From NCBI GenBank assembly GCA_964023275.1, contig OZ029915.1, forward strand, positions 16,756,275-16,820,274: a DNA stretch of 64,000 nt, read 5' to 3'. The notes under the pieces are model-generated. The model had not been told where the DNA came from, ran no database searches, and was given only the letters and a program-made list of their open reading frames with translations. Numbering within the stretch: the first letter of the stretch is position 1; each line of letters starts with the position of its first letter. A program made the position numbers and the translations under genes. Below, in pieces: positions 33,163 through 45,104 of the stretch. The DNA is from Norana najaformis (taxonomy: Eukaryota; Annelida; Clitellata; Crassiclitellata; Hormogastridae).

Positions 33163-33760
33163 CATTGTGAAGTGCAGTTTCACTGGGTTCAATGTTCATC
33201 CAACCTCTTGCAGTGGATAACGATAAGGTCAATGACTGACCTCGGCAGACAGACTTAGACTTTCTGCAACAGCCATTATCCTGCAGACGACAAGACTGAG
33301 CCAAGCATGGATCTTTACTCGCTATTTCTAAGCTTCTGTCTGACTTCACAAAGTATCGTTGGCAGTCAAATGGCTTTCGACCGAATTCGAGTGGGTTAGT
33401 ATAAGTTACGTTTATCTATTAAATTAACAAATCTCCAGACATACAGCCGAGGAAATTCGTTTTGTTTTTCGCTTGCAATTGTTTTAGTCGATAAAACTAA
33501 TAAACTATGTACAGGTTGTGGATATTGTTTCTCTGATGCAAGCCTAGATTCGGAGGCATTATCTTGAGATCTCTTTCATTTATGAAAAAAATCGATCATT
33601 CTCTGGAATCTATGGAAGCCATATTTTGACTTTTCAGCCACACTGGTTCAAGGGGTTTCCATGGCTTCACTTTTCTGATAACAAATCTAGCGTGCTGTGC
33701 TTTTACTGTCCGAAAGCTTAAGCAATATATATTTCTGACTTGGCTTTTGTAGCTCAGACA
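33163..33760. other. No recognisable gene
   Basis: AT-rich, nothing named. May be the decayed 5' part of the hAT element that follows. Confidence 0.4.
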
Positions 33761-33764
33761 TGTA

Positions 33765-34290
33765 CAGAACATTACCGACCTCCCTTTTTCGTGTTAATTG
33801 ATACTGCGACACTGTGACAAAGGCCGTTATAAATCTGCGGAACCGTTTTGGAGATAGTGCTGGACTTTATGCCTAAAAGGCATTTGAAAACGTTCTACTT
33901 TCTGGCAGTATTGATAAGTATGTACTATTCCCATACAAAGAGTTATGTATAAGTGATCTTCAGCTACAGATGCCGTTATTTCTTAGAAAACGTCGTAAAA
34001 ACTGTCAGCGAGGCAGCCTCAGTAATGGGGGAAATGATTCCTGAAGTCTGAGGGGAATTTTCTGAGTTAGAGAAGCTTGTCCGATTACTACTGGTATGTC
34101 GTGCCTCTTCTGCAGAAGCCGCAAGAAGTTTTAGTGCTCATAGAAGGCTCAAGACAAGGCTAAGGAGCATTATGACAGAAACATGGTTGAGTCCTTTGAT
34201 TGTCTGCAACACCCATCAATACCTGATTGATTCAGTTGACACAGAAGTTGATTTGCACATTTATTTCCAGGTCCACTATAAGATATAATG
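33765..34290 (+). pseudogene. hAT transposase C-terminal remnant 3
   Basis: Plus strand. Upstream fragments read LRNRFGDSAGLYA and LQLQMPLFLRK. A clean frame follows: FSELEKLVRLLLVCRASSAE, AARSFSAHRRLKTRLRSIM, then TETWLSPLIVCNTHQYLID. This is the hAT dimerisation domain (LLVxPASSAEAERSFSALRRLKT in active members; AERSF is changed to AARSF here). N-terminus degenerate or missing. Confidence 0.85.
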
Positions 34291-34516
34291 TGTTTGGTGC
34301 CAAACTACAAAATGAATGATTGCATACATCCCCATTTATGAAGTTTATATTCAATGGCACTACCCCTATCCACCAACTGTGAACAAAAAGTGTTCAAAAA
34401 CAAAAATTTTGACCGATTTGCAACATTATGCATTGAAAATTGTACATTAAACGGACAGTAAGTCTTCTGTTTGTTGACATTAGTCATTCAAAGTCATTAG
34501 CAGTTTCGGCTTATTT

Positions 34517-36905
34517 CACTGGATCACAACGATTTTGCTACTGAAAGTAATGCATGTGCCTTATATTGATTCAAATGTGCTGATTCCAAATATGAAGTCA
34601 GAATCTGCCCAGCACGTCTAGATTTTAAGTTATGCATGCATTCAAGTAATGACGTAAGGACTCGTTTTCGGTTATGTCTGTACATTCTGTTGTATGTGTC
34701 TCCACGATTGCTGCCAGTGATACGTGCATGCCTGCAAGTGTCGCCTGAAATATTCCTAACAGCAAGCCTGCAGCAGCCGCTAGACATGATTGGGCATGTC
34801 AGCGAGCTGACGTCAGCATCAATACCAGTATATAAGGCGAGATTGCGTAGAACGAAGGTGAAGTTTTCTTATATAGCTGTAGCTAGTGTGTGAGATTTAA
34901 TTTTGAAATGAATAGGCGAGGCTGTGTTAACCATCCAGACAATTTTTGCTATGTTTGTGGTAAATATACTCTTTGTGACCAGCGCAAGAAGTTAACTAAG
35001 AGAGTGATGATTGCTTACAAGTATTATTCTGGATGTCAAATCGGAGACCAGGATAAAAGTTGGCCACCTCATGTCTGCTGCACCGTGTGCTACTCTGGGC
35101 TTACACAGTGGCTGAATGGCAAAAGGAATTCAATGCCGTTTGCTGTGCCTGTGGTGTGGCGCGAGCCAAGAAATCATCATACAGACTGTTATTTCTGCAT
35201 TACTAAAGTTGCTGGATTTTCAAAGAAAAATAAGTCTAAAATCGTTTATCCTGATTGCGAGTCCGCTCTAAAGCCAGTGCCGCATTGTGAAGAGAATCCA
35301 GTACCATTTCCGCCTGCTGGGGGTGCTGATAAAACGGACAGTTCTGAAGGTAATATAGAAGATGACGTTACTGTTTATGAATCCAGTGATCAAGATTTGG
35401 AAGAGGGTAGGCCGCATTTGATAAGGCAAGGTGAGTTAGATGATCTGGTGAGGGACATATCTTTGTCAAAGGAGAAATCTGAACTGTTAGCCTCCAGACT
35501 AGGGGAGTGGAACTTGCTTCAAAAAGGTACCACAACATCACACTTCCGTTATCGTCACAAACAGTTAGCTACATATTAGAAACTGGAAAATGATATCTGT
35601 TTCTGTACTGACGTGAACGGTCTCATGCTGAATTTAGGTTGCGAATACGTTCCTGATCAGTGGAGACTGTTCATAGATTCCAGCCAAGCGAGCTTGAAAG
35701 CTGTGTTGGTGCACAATGGTAACGAAAAGCCGTCTGTTCCTATAGCCCACGCTGTAGGCCTCAAAGAGACATTTGATTCAATGAAACTCATTTTGAAAGT
35801 GATCAACTACTCAGACCACAAATGGAACATCTGTGCGGACCTCAAAGCGGTAGCACTTATTCTAGGCCTACAGCTGGGGCACACAAAACATATGCGCTTT
35901 TTGTGCTTGTGGAACAGTCGTGATGACAGCAACCATTACAAAGTGAAACTGTGGCCTCCTAGATCTGAGCACATTGTTGGTCGGTACAACGTGCAACACG
36001 AACCATTGGTTGATCCATTGAAAGTGTACTTACCACCACTTCACATTAAACTGGGCCTCATGAGGAATTTCGTAGTGGCAATGGATCGTACTGGACAAGG
36101 CTTCCAGTATCTGAGAGATAAATTTGGAGCCGTCAAAACTGATGCTAAGCTGAAGGCTGGAATTTTTATTGGGCCAGAAATCCGCGAACTAATGCGTGAT
36201 ACTGTATTTAGAACCAAGCTCAACCCACTGGCATTTGCCGCTTGGGATGCATGTACGTTGGTGGTGCAAAACTTCCTTGGGAATCACCGAGCTGAGAACT
36301 ATGCTGAACTCGTTAGCAACATGCTAACAGCATATAAGCAACTCGGCTGCCGGATGTCACTAAAAACACATTTCTTACATTCCCATCTGGATTTTTTCCC
36401 ACCAAACTTGGGTGATGTAAGCGATGAGCATGGAGAGAGATTCCATCAAGACATCTCCACCTTTGAAGCAAGATATCAGGGCCACTGCAATTCCAACATG
36501 ATGGGCGATTACTGCTGGTTTGTGCAGCGGGCAACAGCTGCCACTCACAAGCGCAAGAGCAAGTGTCTAAAGCACTTTTGAACTCGTATAGAGATAAGCT
36601 AGAGACAAAATTTCGAAATGTATGCTTTCATCTGAGTAACATACATATATTTATATTACATGTTAAAACATATTTTAATTTCAAGTTATAAAAGAATAAC
36701 ATTTTGTTTCTTGTTATGAATACTCTGAGTTTGCATAATTACACAGTTATAAGGAAATGCTAGTTCTGTAAAGAGTTTGCATAATTATTAGGATGTATGC
36801 TGCATATCTTAAGATCCTGACGTGCTACTTGCTCAACACCTTCTTGCTTCTCATAGCGAACCTCCCCCATTCATTGTACGCTATGGACGTATTGTGATAT
36901 GTCCT
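34517..36905 (+). mobile_element. Diverged member of the CACTGG transposon family, copy C
   Basis: The left end CACTGGATCACAAC (34517) resembles CACTGGCCAACA of copy A. The subterminal box is recognisable as AGCACGTCTAGATTTTAAG at 34611, 93 bp in, preceded by the CTGATTCCA word. A degraded inverted counterpart (CTTAAGATCCTGACGTGCT) lies near 36805-36825, followed by ATTGTGAT near 36890, placing the right end close to 36905 (approximate). It contains one ORF with a single stop. Older than copies A and B. Confidence 0.65.
34908..36581 (+). pseudogene. Candidate transposase of copy C, one in-frame stop
   Basis: Starts MNRRGCVNHPDNFCYVCG and is collinear with the copy A protein from end to end. 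The Cys/His groups (CVNHPDNFCYVC, HVCCTVC, CYFC), the SxELLASRLxEWN region, LFIDSSQASLK, NICADLKAV and MRFLCLWNSR (the first Cys of the pair is replaced by Arg) are visible. So are SDEHGERFHQD and RYQGHCNSNMMGDYCWF. Only one disruption is visible, a TAG at 35577-35579. The frame is the same on both sides. Sequence identity to copy A is roughly half by eye. The near-intact state of such a diverged copy suggests a once-active second lineage. Confidence 0.8.
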
Positions 36906-37660
36906 CTGTTAGGACTTTCAAAAAAGGACTTTCTAGATTTAGATATCCCCAAAGGTTGCAATTTTTAAAATAGTTGATGTAACTGTATTGGCTAGGTGTC
37001 ACACCCTCATTCGATATGTCGTAACTTGTTGAGAGCGCGCCACCTACAATCTCGAACCAGAAGGGATTTTTAATATTTTAATCAAACTATGAAGTGACTA
37101 CAGGCTACTTATTTACAGTTGGTAAGAAATCTAGTACAGTTCCCATCTAAATCTATCATCGAACTGTTCCAGTCTCTGAATGCGGGCGAGAATCTTCTGT
37201 CGGCGAACGATGGTACAGCCTTCGCCCGCGGCGAGTTCTTCCCGAACAATGAAGACGATGAACGACGATGATCCAACCCCTGATCCAGACTCCTGTAACC
37301 ATATGTACAGAGGGCCTCTTCAATGGCCACTATCGCCGATTATATAACCAAGCGAACTGATTAGCAATAGCCCTCTCCGTTTCCTATTGAGTCCTAAATT
37401 AACGGGCTATAGAACCGCTTCTCGGGATATACAATGTCCGCTCTGTTGAATTAAGAATTATAATGTCTATGGACGTTACGACGAGTGTCACCGAAGTCGG
37501 GCGATTCAGACTCGTGTCAGATTCCCCGCTGATGTGGTCATGCGGAGGGAGTGGTGTGGTGGTGTCCTTGTGTACTCTGCTCATGTCGTCACGTCGGTCG
37601 CTTTTACTTGGTGTCGGGTTTCGCATCTTCATGACCAACCGGCCATCGACATAACTTGTG
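36906..37660. other. No recognisable feature
   Basis: No coding, splice or repeat evidence. Confidence 0.45.
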
Positions 37661-38010
37661 AACTTCATCATCTTCATCAATTATCATCGTCGTCGTCATC
37701 GTCGTAATCATCGTCATCATCGTTATTATGGTCATCATCATCATCATCATCATCGTCATCATCACCACAATCCTCATTCCTCATCTCTGTCCATGGGCTA
37801 AAAACCCGTAGGTGTCCATCGCACATTTACTTGTTTCTTCTGTCTTGCTACCTGGGCGATGGCCAAGCCGGTGTTGCGTTTTTGTGGTTTTCGTGTGCCA
37901 TAGATTCATATCGTCTTTTTCTGTACGAGGCACTGGTCTGCTGCACACATTCGCCAACCCCTCTCTTCCTCTAGGCTTCGGATTGGCTTGGGTATCCTCA
38001 GACAAGACTG
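37660..38010 (-). repeat. ATC/GAT-repeat tract, possible LINE 3' end
   Basis: An interrupted (ATC)n tract at about 37668-37775 is followed by CCATGGGCTAAAAACCC. A CCCATGGGCTAAA word also borders the (CAT)n tail at 26320, so this may be the 3' end of a related minus-strand LINE. Confidence 0.5.
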
Positions 38011-38680
38011 CTGGCGTGTCGTCAAACTGCTTTCGGGATCCCTGTTGAGCTTGCCTTCCTCGCTTAATGTCCTAGACAGTATTTCGGCTTAAGCCTTCAC
38101 CGCTGATAGCATAACCTCAAATGTCATTGCCTTGTTCAGTTGTTCACTTCTTCACCACAATGAGTTGTTAGTCGGTTTCTGAAGAAGTGATGTTAATTTA
38201 CTGCATTTGAAAACAACTGCCAACAATTCTTCCTAAATTCTGTGCATGATGCCTTCCGGTCTGATTCATCGACTGAAGAGCACAGCACTGGCCAGTGTCA
38301 TTGCAGCGAGGAGGCACCAAGATCCGTTGAGGAAGCATCTATCGAGGGACTTGACTTTTAATGCTGCATAAACCAATCTTTGCATGGGAGCTTCTGTAAG
38401 GTTTCTCTTTCTCACTTTTCCTAGGGATAGTTTATTGTCCGTGTGCTTCCTCCCTCTACGGGTCTGGAAATTGTAACGAGAGAAGGATGTAAATTTTGTG
38501 CCAATCGTCGAACATGCCATACACTGTTTGCACGTATCCTGTGTGTTTGGTTTTGGTCGATCATTCATACCTTTCATCTCAGCATTAATTAGTAGTTCTT
38601 CATGGCTGACAATCTGTCCAAAAGAAATTGACATTTATTTTTGACTACAGATGATGCTATTTTCAATTTATGTCGGTTTC
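38011..38680. other. No recognisable gene
   Basis: A 122-codon minus frame at 38266-38634 has no family features I recognise. Confidence 0.4.
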
Positions 38681-39700
38681 TAACCTGACTTTCATCTCCA
38701 GAGTAACTGAACTTATTGTCCTATCGCGGATTAATGACTGCTTCAAATTCACTACGTAACCTACACCAATCTGGATTTACCAAGCCGCAATCAGATGAAA
38801 CCCTACTCACTTCTCTTTACAGAAAGCTTGTTCTGCCACATCTCATCAAAAGGTTTCTCACCTCTGCCTCCTTGATATTTCAGCAGCCTACGATACCACT
38901 GACAAAAGCATCTTACTCAATGGACTTTTAATATGGTTTGGTTTTACTGACACTGTTCTCTTCTGGGTGCAATTTTATTCTCTTCTCCCGCTCTTTCAAA
39001 TTTACACATCGGGAGTATCATTCCAATCATGCCCTCTCACTTTTGTGTAGTTTCACAAGGTTCTGGTATTGGACGGACCTCTTCTATTTATCTTTTGCAC
39101 TGCGCCACTCAGCTCACTTTTTGAAGTATCCTTAGTTGATCAGCACAAGTTGATGACAATCAACTATTCATTTATCTCTTGCCGAACTGTTTTACTGACT
39201 ATATATATATCACCTTCTTTGTGTGGTTGCACAAATCTGCTATTGGGTGACATCTAGTATCCTGTGCTTGAACCCATTTAAAACCGAATTCAGACTTATA
39301 GGTATACATATATGCATACATATATACATATGCATATACATACATACATTCATACATACATCATCCATCATGCTGACCCATCCTACCAACTCTGCACCTC
39401 TTCTAATCTCTGTGCTGGTCTTTCATCTAAAACTGAAAACAATCCTCTTCCACAAATCCTATGCTGTTTCCTCCTTTTTCTCCTAATTTCTCTCGTCACT
39501 CCAATTCTAAACACCATCCACTGTAGCCGTCTGGCTGTCTACTTGCCTATTCTTGGATCTTGACCTGGAACTGCACCTAACCTTACATGCCTATCGATAT
39601 CATTTTGACTGAGCTCTTGTGAATAAGCTGGTTTCCGCAACGTAGCTTTCTTTAAGCGCTATAGAAACCACGATACGATTACTACGTCGCTTTGACCTAG
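38680..39700 (+). mobile_element. CR1/L2-like LINE with large internal deletion
   Basis: Plus strand: LTFISRVTELIVLSRINDC, LDISAAYDTTDKSILLNGLL, WFGFTDTVLFW, GPLLFIFCTAPLSSL (each with frame changes). Then a (CATA)n tract at 39300-39362, SNLCAGLSSKTENN, and the 3' UTR with CTTGTGAATAAGCTGGTTTC at 39617-39680. YADD is lost. Confidence 0.8.
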
Positions 39701-41195
39701 TTTTCGAGTATCTTGCTCTTGTTAGCACTTCTTTCAAGCGAAAACTTATGCTGCTGCAGATTCTTATGTCATTTATTAAAGATGTTTTGCATGATCGAAG
39801 CAGCTCTGTTTACACCTGCATGTGGTGGATTCAGCCATTTATATTGCCACATGTTCCTCCAGTTTGGTTATTGTTCCCGTTTCTGTAATTTCGTTAGATC
39901 TCGTCGGTCCAGCGACGTCTACTTCGTCTCTGGTTTCTCATCGATGGCCATCAATATAACCCAGTCTATCGAATGGATGCTGAACTGCTCTCAGTGTCAG
40001 CCATTAAGTTCCAGATATCTTGGTATGTTTTTGCAAATTTAAGCGCTTCAGTGTTTTTCGAAATGATATCACATTGTGCTCAAAGACCATTTATGAGAAA
40101 ACAGGAAACCCCACACTGTTACTTATGGATATCCCCCAAGGCACCAGATCTATGCAAGACAGGCAATCGTCGGTACCCAGGCCGCTGTTTGCTGAATAAT
40201 GAACTGTCGTATGACCGACAATGAAAGACCCTGATTGGCCGGTGCCTCTCCGAATACGCCATATCTCGGTCGCAGACGGCAAGTAGGTCAACGTGAGGAC
40301 ACGACACAATCCGGACAGTCCGAACGAAAATAGTATCCTAGCCTCAACGACGAAAGGTGTCAACACAGCGTCAAAAACCACACGATTACCGAAGTAGACT
40401 GGAAACAATTTTGGAACGCGTCGACGGGCACAGAAACAATCCAAACGTTCAAGAATCATCGAGCGCACTATGCACAAGACTTACTTTAATGATCAGTTCA
40501 AATAAGACGCCTGACAACGACCTGAGAGGTCTTTGCCCCACCTGGCGATCTGCTTCTGACATCATCTCTATCAGGAAGTTTGTTTCGGTCACCTGCTGAC
40601 GAACAACGGATTTGTCATGGGTTCACTGTGTGGTTGAAACCTTGTGAATAATTATGGCAAGGCGTTCTCTGCTTCTCAGTTAAATTTCACATACATGTAG
40701 GCCTAATCTGTAAACCTCTGCTCATACCTCGCCGATTAAACAGCTGCACATTCCGAGCTCTTTTCATTTGTCGTATTGCTGAAATTTATTCAAATTCATT
40801 ATTATAAGCAACAGTGCAATCGTGATGCATTTAATTTTAGCACATCATGCTGGTATGTTGCAATAATAGAATATTCAAACTTCAAACTTATTGAAACATG
40901 GGTGTATCCAACAGTACTTCGAAATTTACTGGCTAGACCGATTCCAACTAAACTTTTTTTTCATAAACTTTGCATTATTACAGCTTGGTTATCATGCTAT
41001 ATGTAAGAAGATCACGAAGAGCAGTCCCACAGATAGTCTCTAGCGGCAGCCACGAGTATAAAGTGTTAGCGATTTTATTTTTCTTAGAATCTTCCTCGCC
41101 GCCCGATCTTCCCACTGATGGTGTACGGTCAGTGTACTCATTACTGGCGAGTTGGCTAGGGGCGCAAGCGATGCCGAAATCTAGAAAAAATTTTT
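39701..41195. other. No recognisable gene
   Basis: Several open frames on both strands around 40090-40600 and 40780-41000 have no family resemblance or splice context. Confidence 0.45.
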
Positions 41196-41263
41196 CCCTG
41201 GTTGGAATTTGAATTCCTGACCTTGCGATTGAGTCTAACCACTAGACTATCACGCAGTCCTCA
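41196..41263 (-). repeat. tRNA-like sequence (decayed tRNA or SINE head)
   Basis: The minus strand reads GTGATAGTCTAGTGGTTAGA, an A-box region, then a B-box-like GGAATTCAAATTCC. Stem pairing is imperfect, so I treat it as a tRNA-derived repeat and not a functional tRNA. Confidence 0.5.
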
Positions 41264-42182
41264 CTTGTAAAGTGAAGTTAAACCATAATATCTAGCTCGC
41301 TTAGTAGGCCTATTTTGTCTGTGACCAACCCTGAAATACTCCAACGTATGGTGTCCACTCGTCCTCAATTCAAAGCAGGCTAGGAAGTTTAAAAGGATCA
41401 AGTAATGGACGATCTTCATCGCAAATATTATGACCGAACAAAACTCATCTACACTCTGACTTATTAATTACTGCAAGCAGGATTAGAAACCTGAGGCATT
41501 TTTATAACTTAGGAATTCGACAGATTTATCTCGATTAGGAGTAAACTAACATCAATTTAAAGCAAAAAAGTTTTCTGCGCAATATCTGTAAGGCAGAAAT
41601 TGCACTACGTGAAGTAATATGGATCCACCGTCGAGATGTGCGGCTAAGAAGCGATTAAGGATGAAGTAAAGACTCGTTAAACTACAATATAGGCTAAAAC
41701 GGAAACAGTGTTCTGCTCATATGGGCTAAAACGTAAACAGTGTTCTGCTCGTATGGTTACAGTGTCAGAATTATATTCCTATAGGCCCATGTCAATAACG
41801 AATTCTAAAATTAGATGGGAAGCACTGAAATAATATCATTTACCATGTACCTAACTGTGTGAAAATGCGCTATGGTTGAAAATGTGCTATGTGAAAATGG
41901 CTGGTTGTATATAATGGCAGGCAGTGTAAAGGAACTATTTTATGTCCAGCTTCCTGTATCGGTGTATTCTTGCTCGGCCTATCGCCCGCCACTCTTGGCA
42001 TAATGCGGACGGAGGCCGCTGGTCCATCGATCGACGACGATGGTAGTGGCGCTCGAAAGCCGGCGCAACCCAGCCTCGGCAGCGCCAGCGGCGTATAAAT
42101 ACAATTAATTATCTGGCTGGCTTGATAAACGATGCAGTCGGACCTGTGACGGCAACCCGCTGTGGGAGGGAGGGGCAGAAAC
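41264..42182. other. No recognisable gene
   Basis: Includes a short tandem duplication around 41700-41755 (GGGCTAAAACGTAAACAGTG repeated with small changes). No coding evidence. Confidence 0.45.
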
Positions 42183-42252
42183 CTGTGCACCGTCAAAAGC
42201 GTCCTTGACAAACGCGCCCCAACAAATACACCTCGACAAATGCGCCCTGCTG
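42183..42252. repeat. Lone end resembling the MITE at 59558
   Basis: CCGTCAAAAGCGTCC...GACAAACGCGCCCC and GACAAATGCGCCC repeat the GACAAA-GCGC words of the 59558-60100 element. The partner end was not found. Confidence 0.55.
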
Positions 42253-42892
42253 AAAGGCTCAAATTAAATTATGCTAGATGCCGAGAATTCGTTTAGGCTT
42301 ACTCAGATTTTACAGCAGAACTCGAGATTATTTACAAAAGTCTATTTACATTTTAATATTTACAACGATCCTTCATTCGACATGATTACCGACAAATTCT
42401 CATGAAGTCCTATTAACAAGAAAAATCAAACCCGAGCTCTCACGAATACACAAAGTCCAACGGACACAGCAGAGAGAATAGATCTTCCGACGTTCTCTCA
42501 GCTCCGTTCCACCCTTTCATCAGCCGAATAACCACTCCCAAAACAATTTGACTGGACCACGGTTTCACTTCACACCAACCAGCCAGGCTAAATATATAAA
42601 CTTCTAAAATAGGCTCAAAAAGCACCCTTCAACATACCGTATAAACTTACGCAATTGTCGTTAACTATTCAGTATTAAGTATTCAAATGTCTATACACAA
42701 AAGCTATTAGCTTCAATCCTCTCAGTCAAAACTCCTCTACAATTACCGATTCAGCAAACTATGCAGACCATGTATACGACTAAAGCATAAACTCTTCAAC
42801 TAAGCACCCATAAGCGTATATATACTTTAAATACATACAAGCGTATAGGCCTATAATCCCCTATATACTCTAAATATGCACAACTTAACACT

Positions 42893-42971
<79 letters not shown>

Positions 42972-44105
42972 TACACTTACAAAGACGAAGACCAGGGGAA
43001 GTTAAGCATTTCTCGGCCTCTAGGTTCCCGTCCGTCACTTCAGTGACGGCCTCACTCCTCCCGTCCGTCCGTCCAACCGGATCCTCCTTCGAATTCCCCG
43101 AATTCTTCTATAGCTCGCTCCTCTCCATCCGACTGGCGATCCCTTCAGTTCGCTGTATCACTCAGAGGCTCACTCAACCCAGGGACTGACTTCAAACCTT
43201 TTAGATATTCGGTTTCCTTCTCGTTGGTCGCGCACAACCGCCCATAATAATTTCGTGCCAATCAAGTAAGTCTTTCCCTCGCATCAAGTAAGGTATCAGC
43301 TTATAGCGCATTTTGTGACACAAGATATGCAAGAATAATGATTACGTAGAAAACGCATTTATACTAAAGAAATGTTTCTCTAAAGTCAATATGTCATTGT
43401 CACGTCCTCGATTCCCCTCTAGTCTAGCAGGAACGAGATGTGATGGGTTCGCTTAGTACGAAGCGATATTTTAATAAAGAATATATTAATTAATAAAACT
43501 AGTGGAAAGAAAGATAGCGTTCCATCCAGTGAGTCCTTCTTAGCTCGCGTTCACTGCTGTATTCTGTCCGATTTCTGTTCAATCTGTCTCGAATCTTAAT
43601 CTCCCTCAATCGCCTCAGCGCATTCCTTTAATTCAAGTCAATCGAATACTACCCCTTTCCCTTGGGATCGTCGAATGTATAGGGGTGTCTATTCACGTTC
43701 GTACAGCTACATTGTCTATCCCCCTATACATGTCCCTCGCTGTCGCTATCGGAGTCTGCGGGGAATTCACATCTTCATCCCAAGATAGGCTCGTAGGAGC
43801 GCCAAGCATGCTATCTGATGTCGTAATGGCGACCTCCGGCGGGTGTCGTAGTCGCCTTCATGTTGACAGCTGATCTTCGGCGCGACAGTCTATTAATATT
43901 GGTATAACTAGTTATGCATTATAACCCATCACAGTTCCAAATTCTGAAAAATCCTGCGAAGGTAGTCTATGAGTGGAATTGTACCATAAGTTTGTGTTAG
44001 GGCCTGTATTCGACGATTTAATTGTAGATATTTATCCTTGGCAACAGACTGTCTGACCTTCTCTGTCAAGTGACGCTCCAGTCTTTGGTTAGAGCGTAAA
44101 CCTGG
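42253..44105. other. No gene; (TA)n and palindromes
   Basis: (TA)n microsatellite at 42894-42969 and a small perfect palindrome CCGTCACT-TC-AGTGACGG at 43032-43049. The rest is unassigned and may include the 5' part of the Polinton element that follows. Confidence 0.5.
42894..42969. repeat. (TA)n microsatellite
   Basis: Uninterrupted TA dinucleotides over about 76 bp. Confidence 0.97.
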
Positions 44106-45104
44106 TTGGAGGTAAACGTTCCACTGGTTTGTAGACCGTTGGATGATGACAGTCAACAGTTTGTTCAACTCAAGGTGCCAGTTAAGATGAGCGACGTTGG
44201 CTACTCCGAGCGCCAGAACCCCACTCTATCGGTAAGCGTAGATGGGTTGAAGGGCGGGCTGTACCCGATCCAAGTAACCGCGGACTGTTGGCCATGGGGT
44301 TGATCTGCTGCTTCTGGGCGACGCCGACAACCCCGTAAACAAGCATTACGTCTGGATCAAGGACATAGCCCGCATGCCACATGAAAAAACAATGATCACA
44401 TATGCAAAGAGCACCCATGCATGTATTCTCGACCAAGAACCTGCTCGGCAGGTACAAGGAAGAGTGCAAGGGCATCAGCGAGAGGACTCAGCGCACTGCC
44501 ATGACAGAGAAAGGCAAAAATGTTCTGCAGTTTTAGAACCATCAGAAGCAGGTGCGCATGTCTTTCATATTTTTAGTAGACTTCGAGATGCTGAACATTC
44601 CAATGGACAACTGCGCCAGAAACCCTGAGAAAAGCCACACCTGCTTAGTCACATAGCAGGCTCCATGCAGCTACGGCTATGTGGCGGTCCGCTGTGATAA
44701 CGAAGGGCCCAGTCCTGTATCACGAAGAGTATAGGGTGGAAAAGTACTCGGAAGCCCGCCAAGAAGAGCTAGCCCAAATTCCGAAAGGTCCTCAGATGCC
44801 CAGCCAAAATGTGGATGGATGGCGATGATCAATATGCCGTCATAAAGGTCACCGAGTGCCACATCTGTGGCGAGGAGCTCGATGAGGAAAAAGTCCTCGA
44901 ATACTGCCACATTACAGGCAACTATCACTGGGCGGCCCACAAGAACTGCAACCCTAAGCGACACATCTACCCTGACAAAACGAAGGTCCCGGTCACCTTC
45001 CACAACCTGAGCCACTGTAACGAACACATGATTATGCCCGCAATAGCCGCATCGGAAGCTGCTCACAGAAAGAAAATCGACGACATTCCAAACAATATAA
45101 AGAA
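44106..45104 (+). pseudogene. Polinton/Maverick-type protein-primed DNA polymerase B, N-terminal part
   Basis: Plus strand, several frames: SDVGYSERQNPTLSVSVDGL and GGLYPIQV, then NKHYVWIKDIARMP, FSTKNLLGRYKEECKGISER and FLVDFEMLNIPMD. Next come ATEC-like TECHICGEELDEEKVLEYCH with AHKNCNPK (a treble-clef/endonuclease VII-like zinc site), and KTKVPVTFHNLSHCNEHMIM. This order is that of the self-synthesising Polinton polymerase. Stops and frameshifts show decay. Continues after an inserted LINE at 46258. Confidence 0.8.

Noticed and set aside
32894..33349. 151-codon Ser/Asn-rich minus frame as a low-complexity host exon
   Set aside because: Driven by CTG repeats; no start, splice or conserved segment could be supported.
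41196..41263. Functional tRNA gene
   Set aside because: A and B boxes are visible but the arms do not pair well and the B box is altered; more likely a SINE head or decayed tRNA.
41870..42262. 130-codon minus frame as a gene
   Set aside because: Overlaps a MITE-like end at 42183 and has no recognisable domain.
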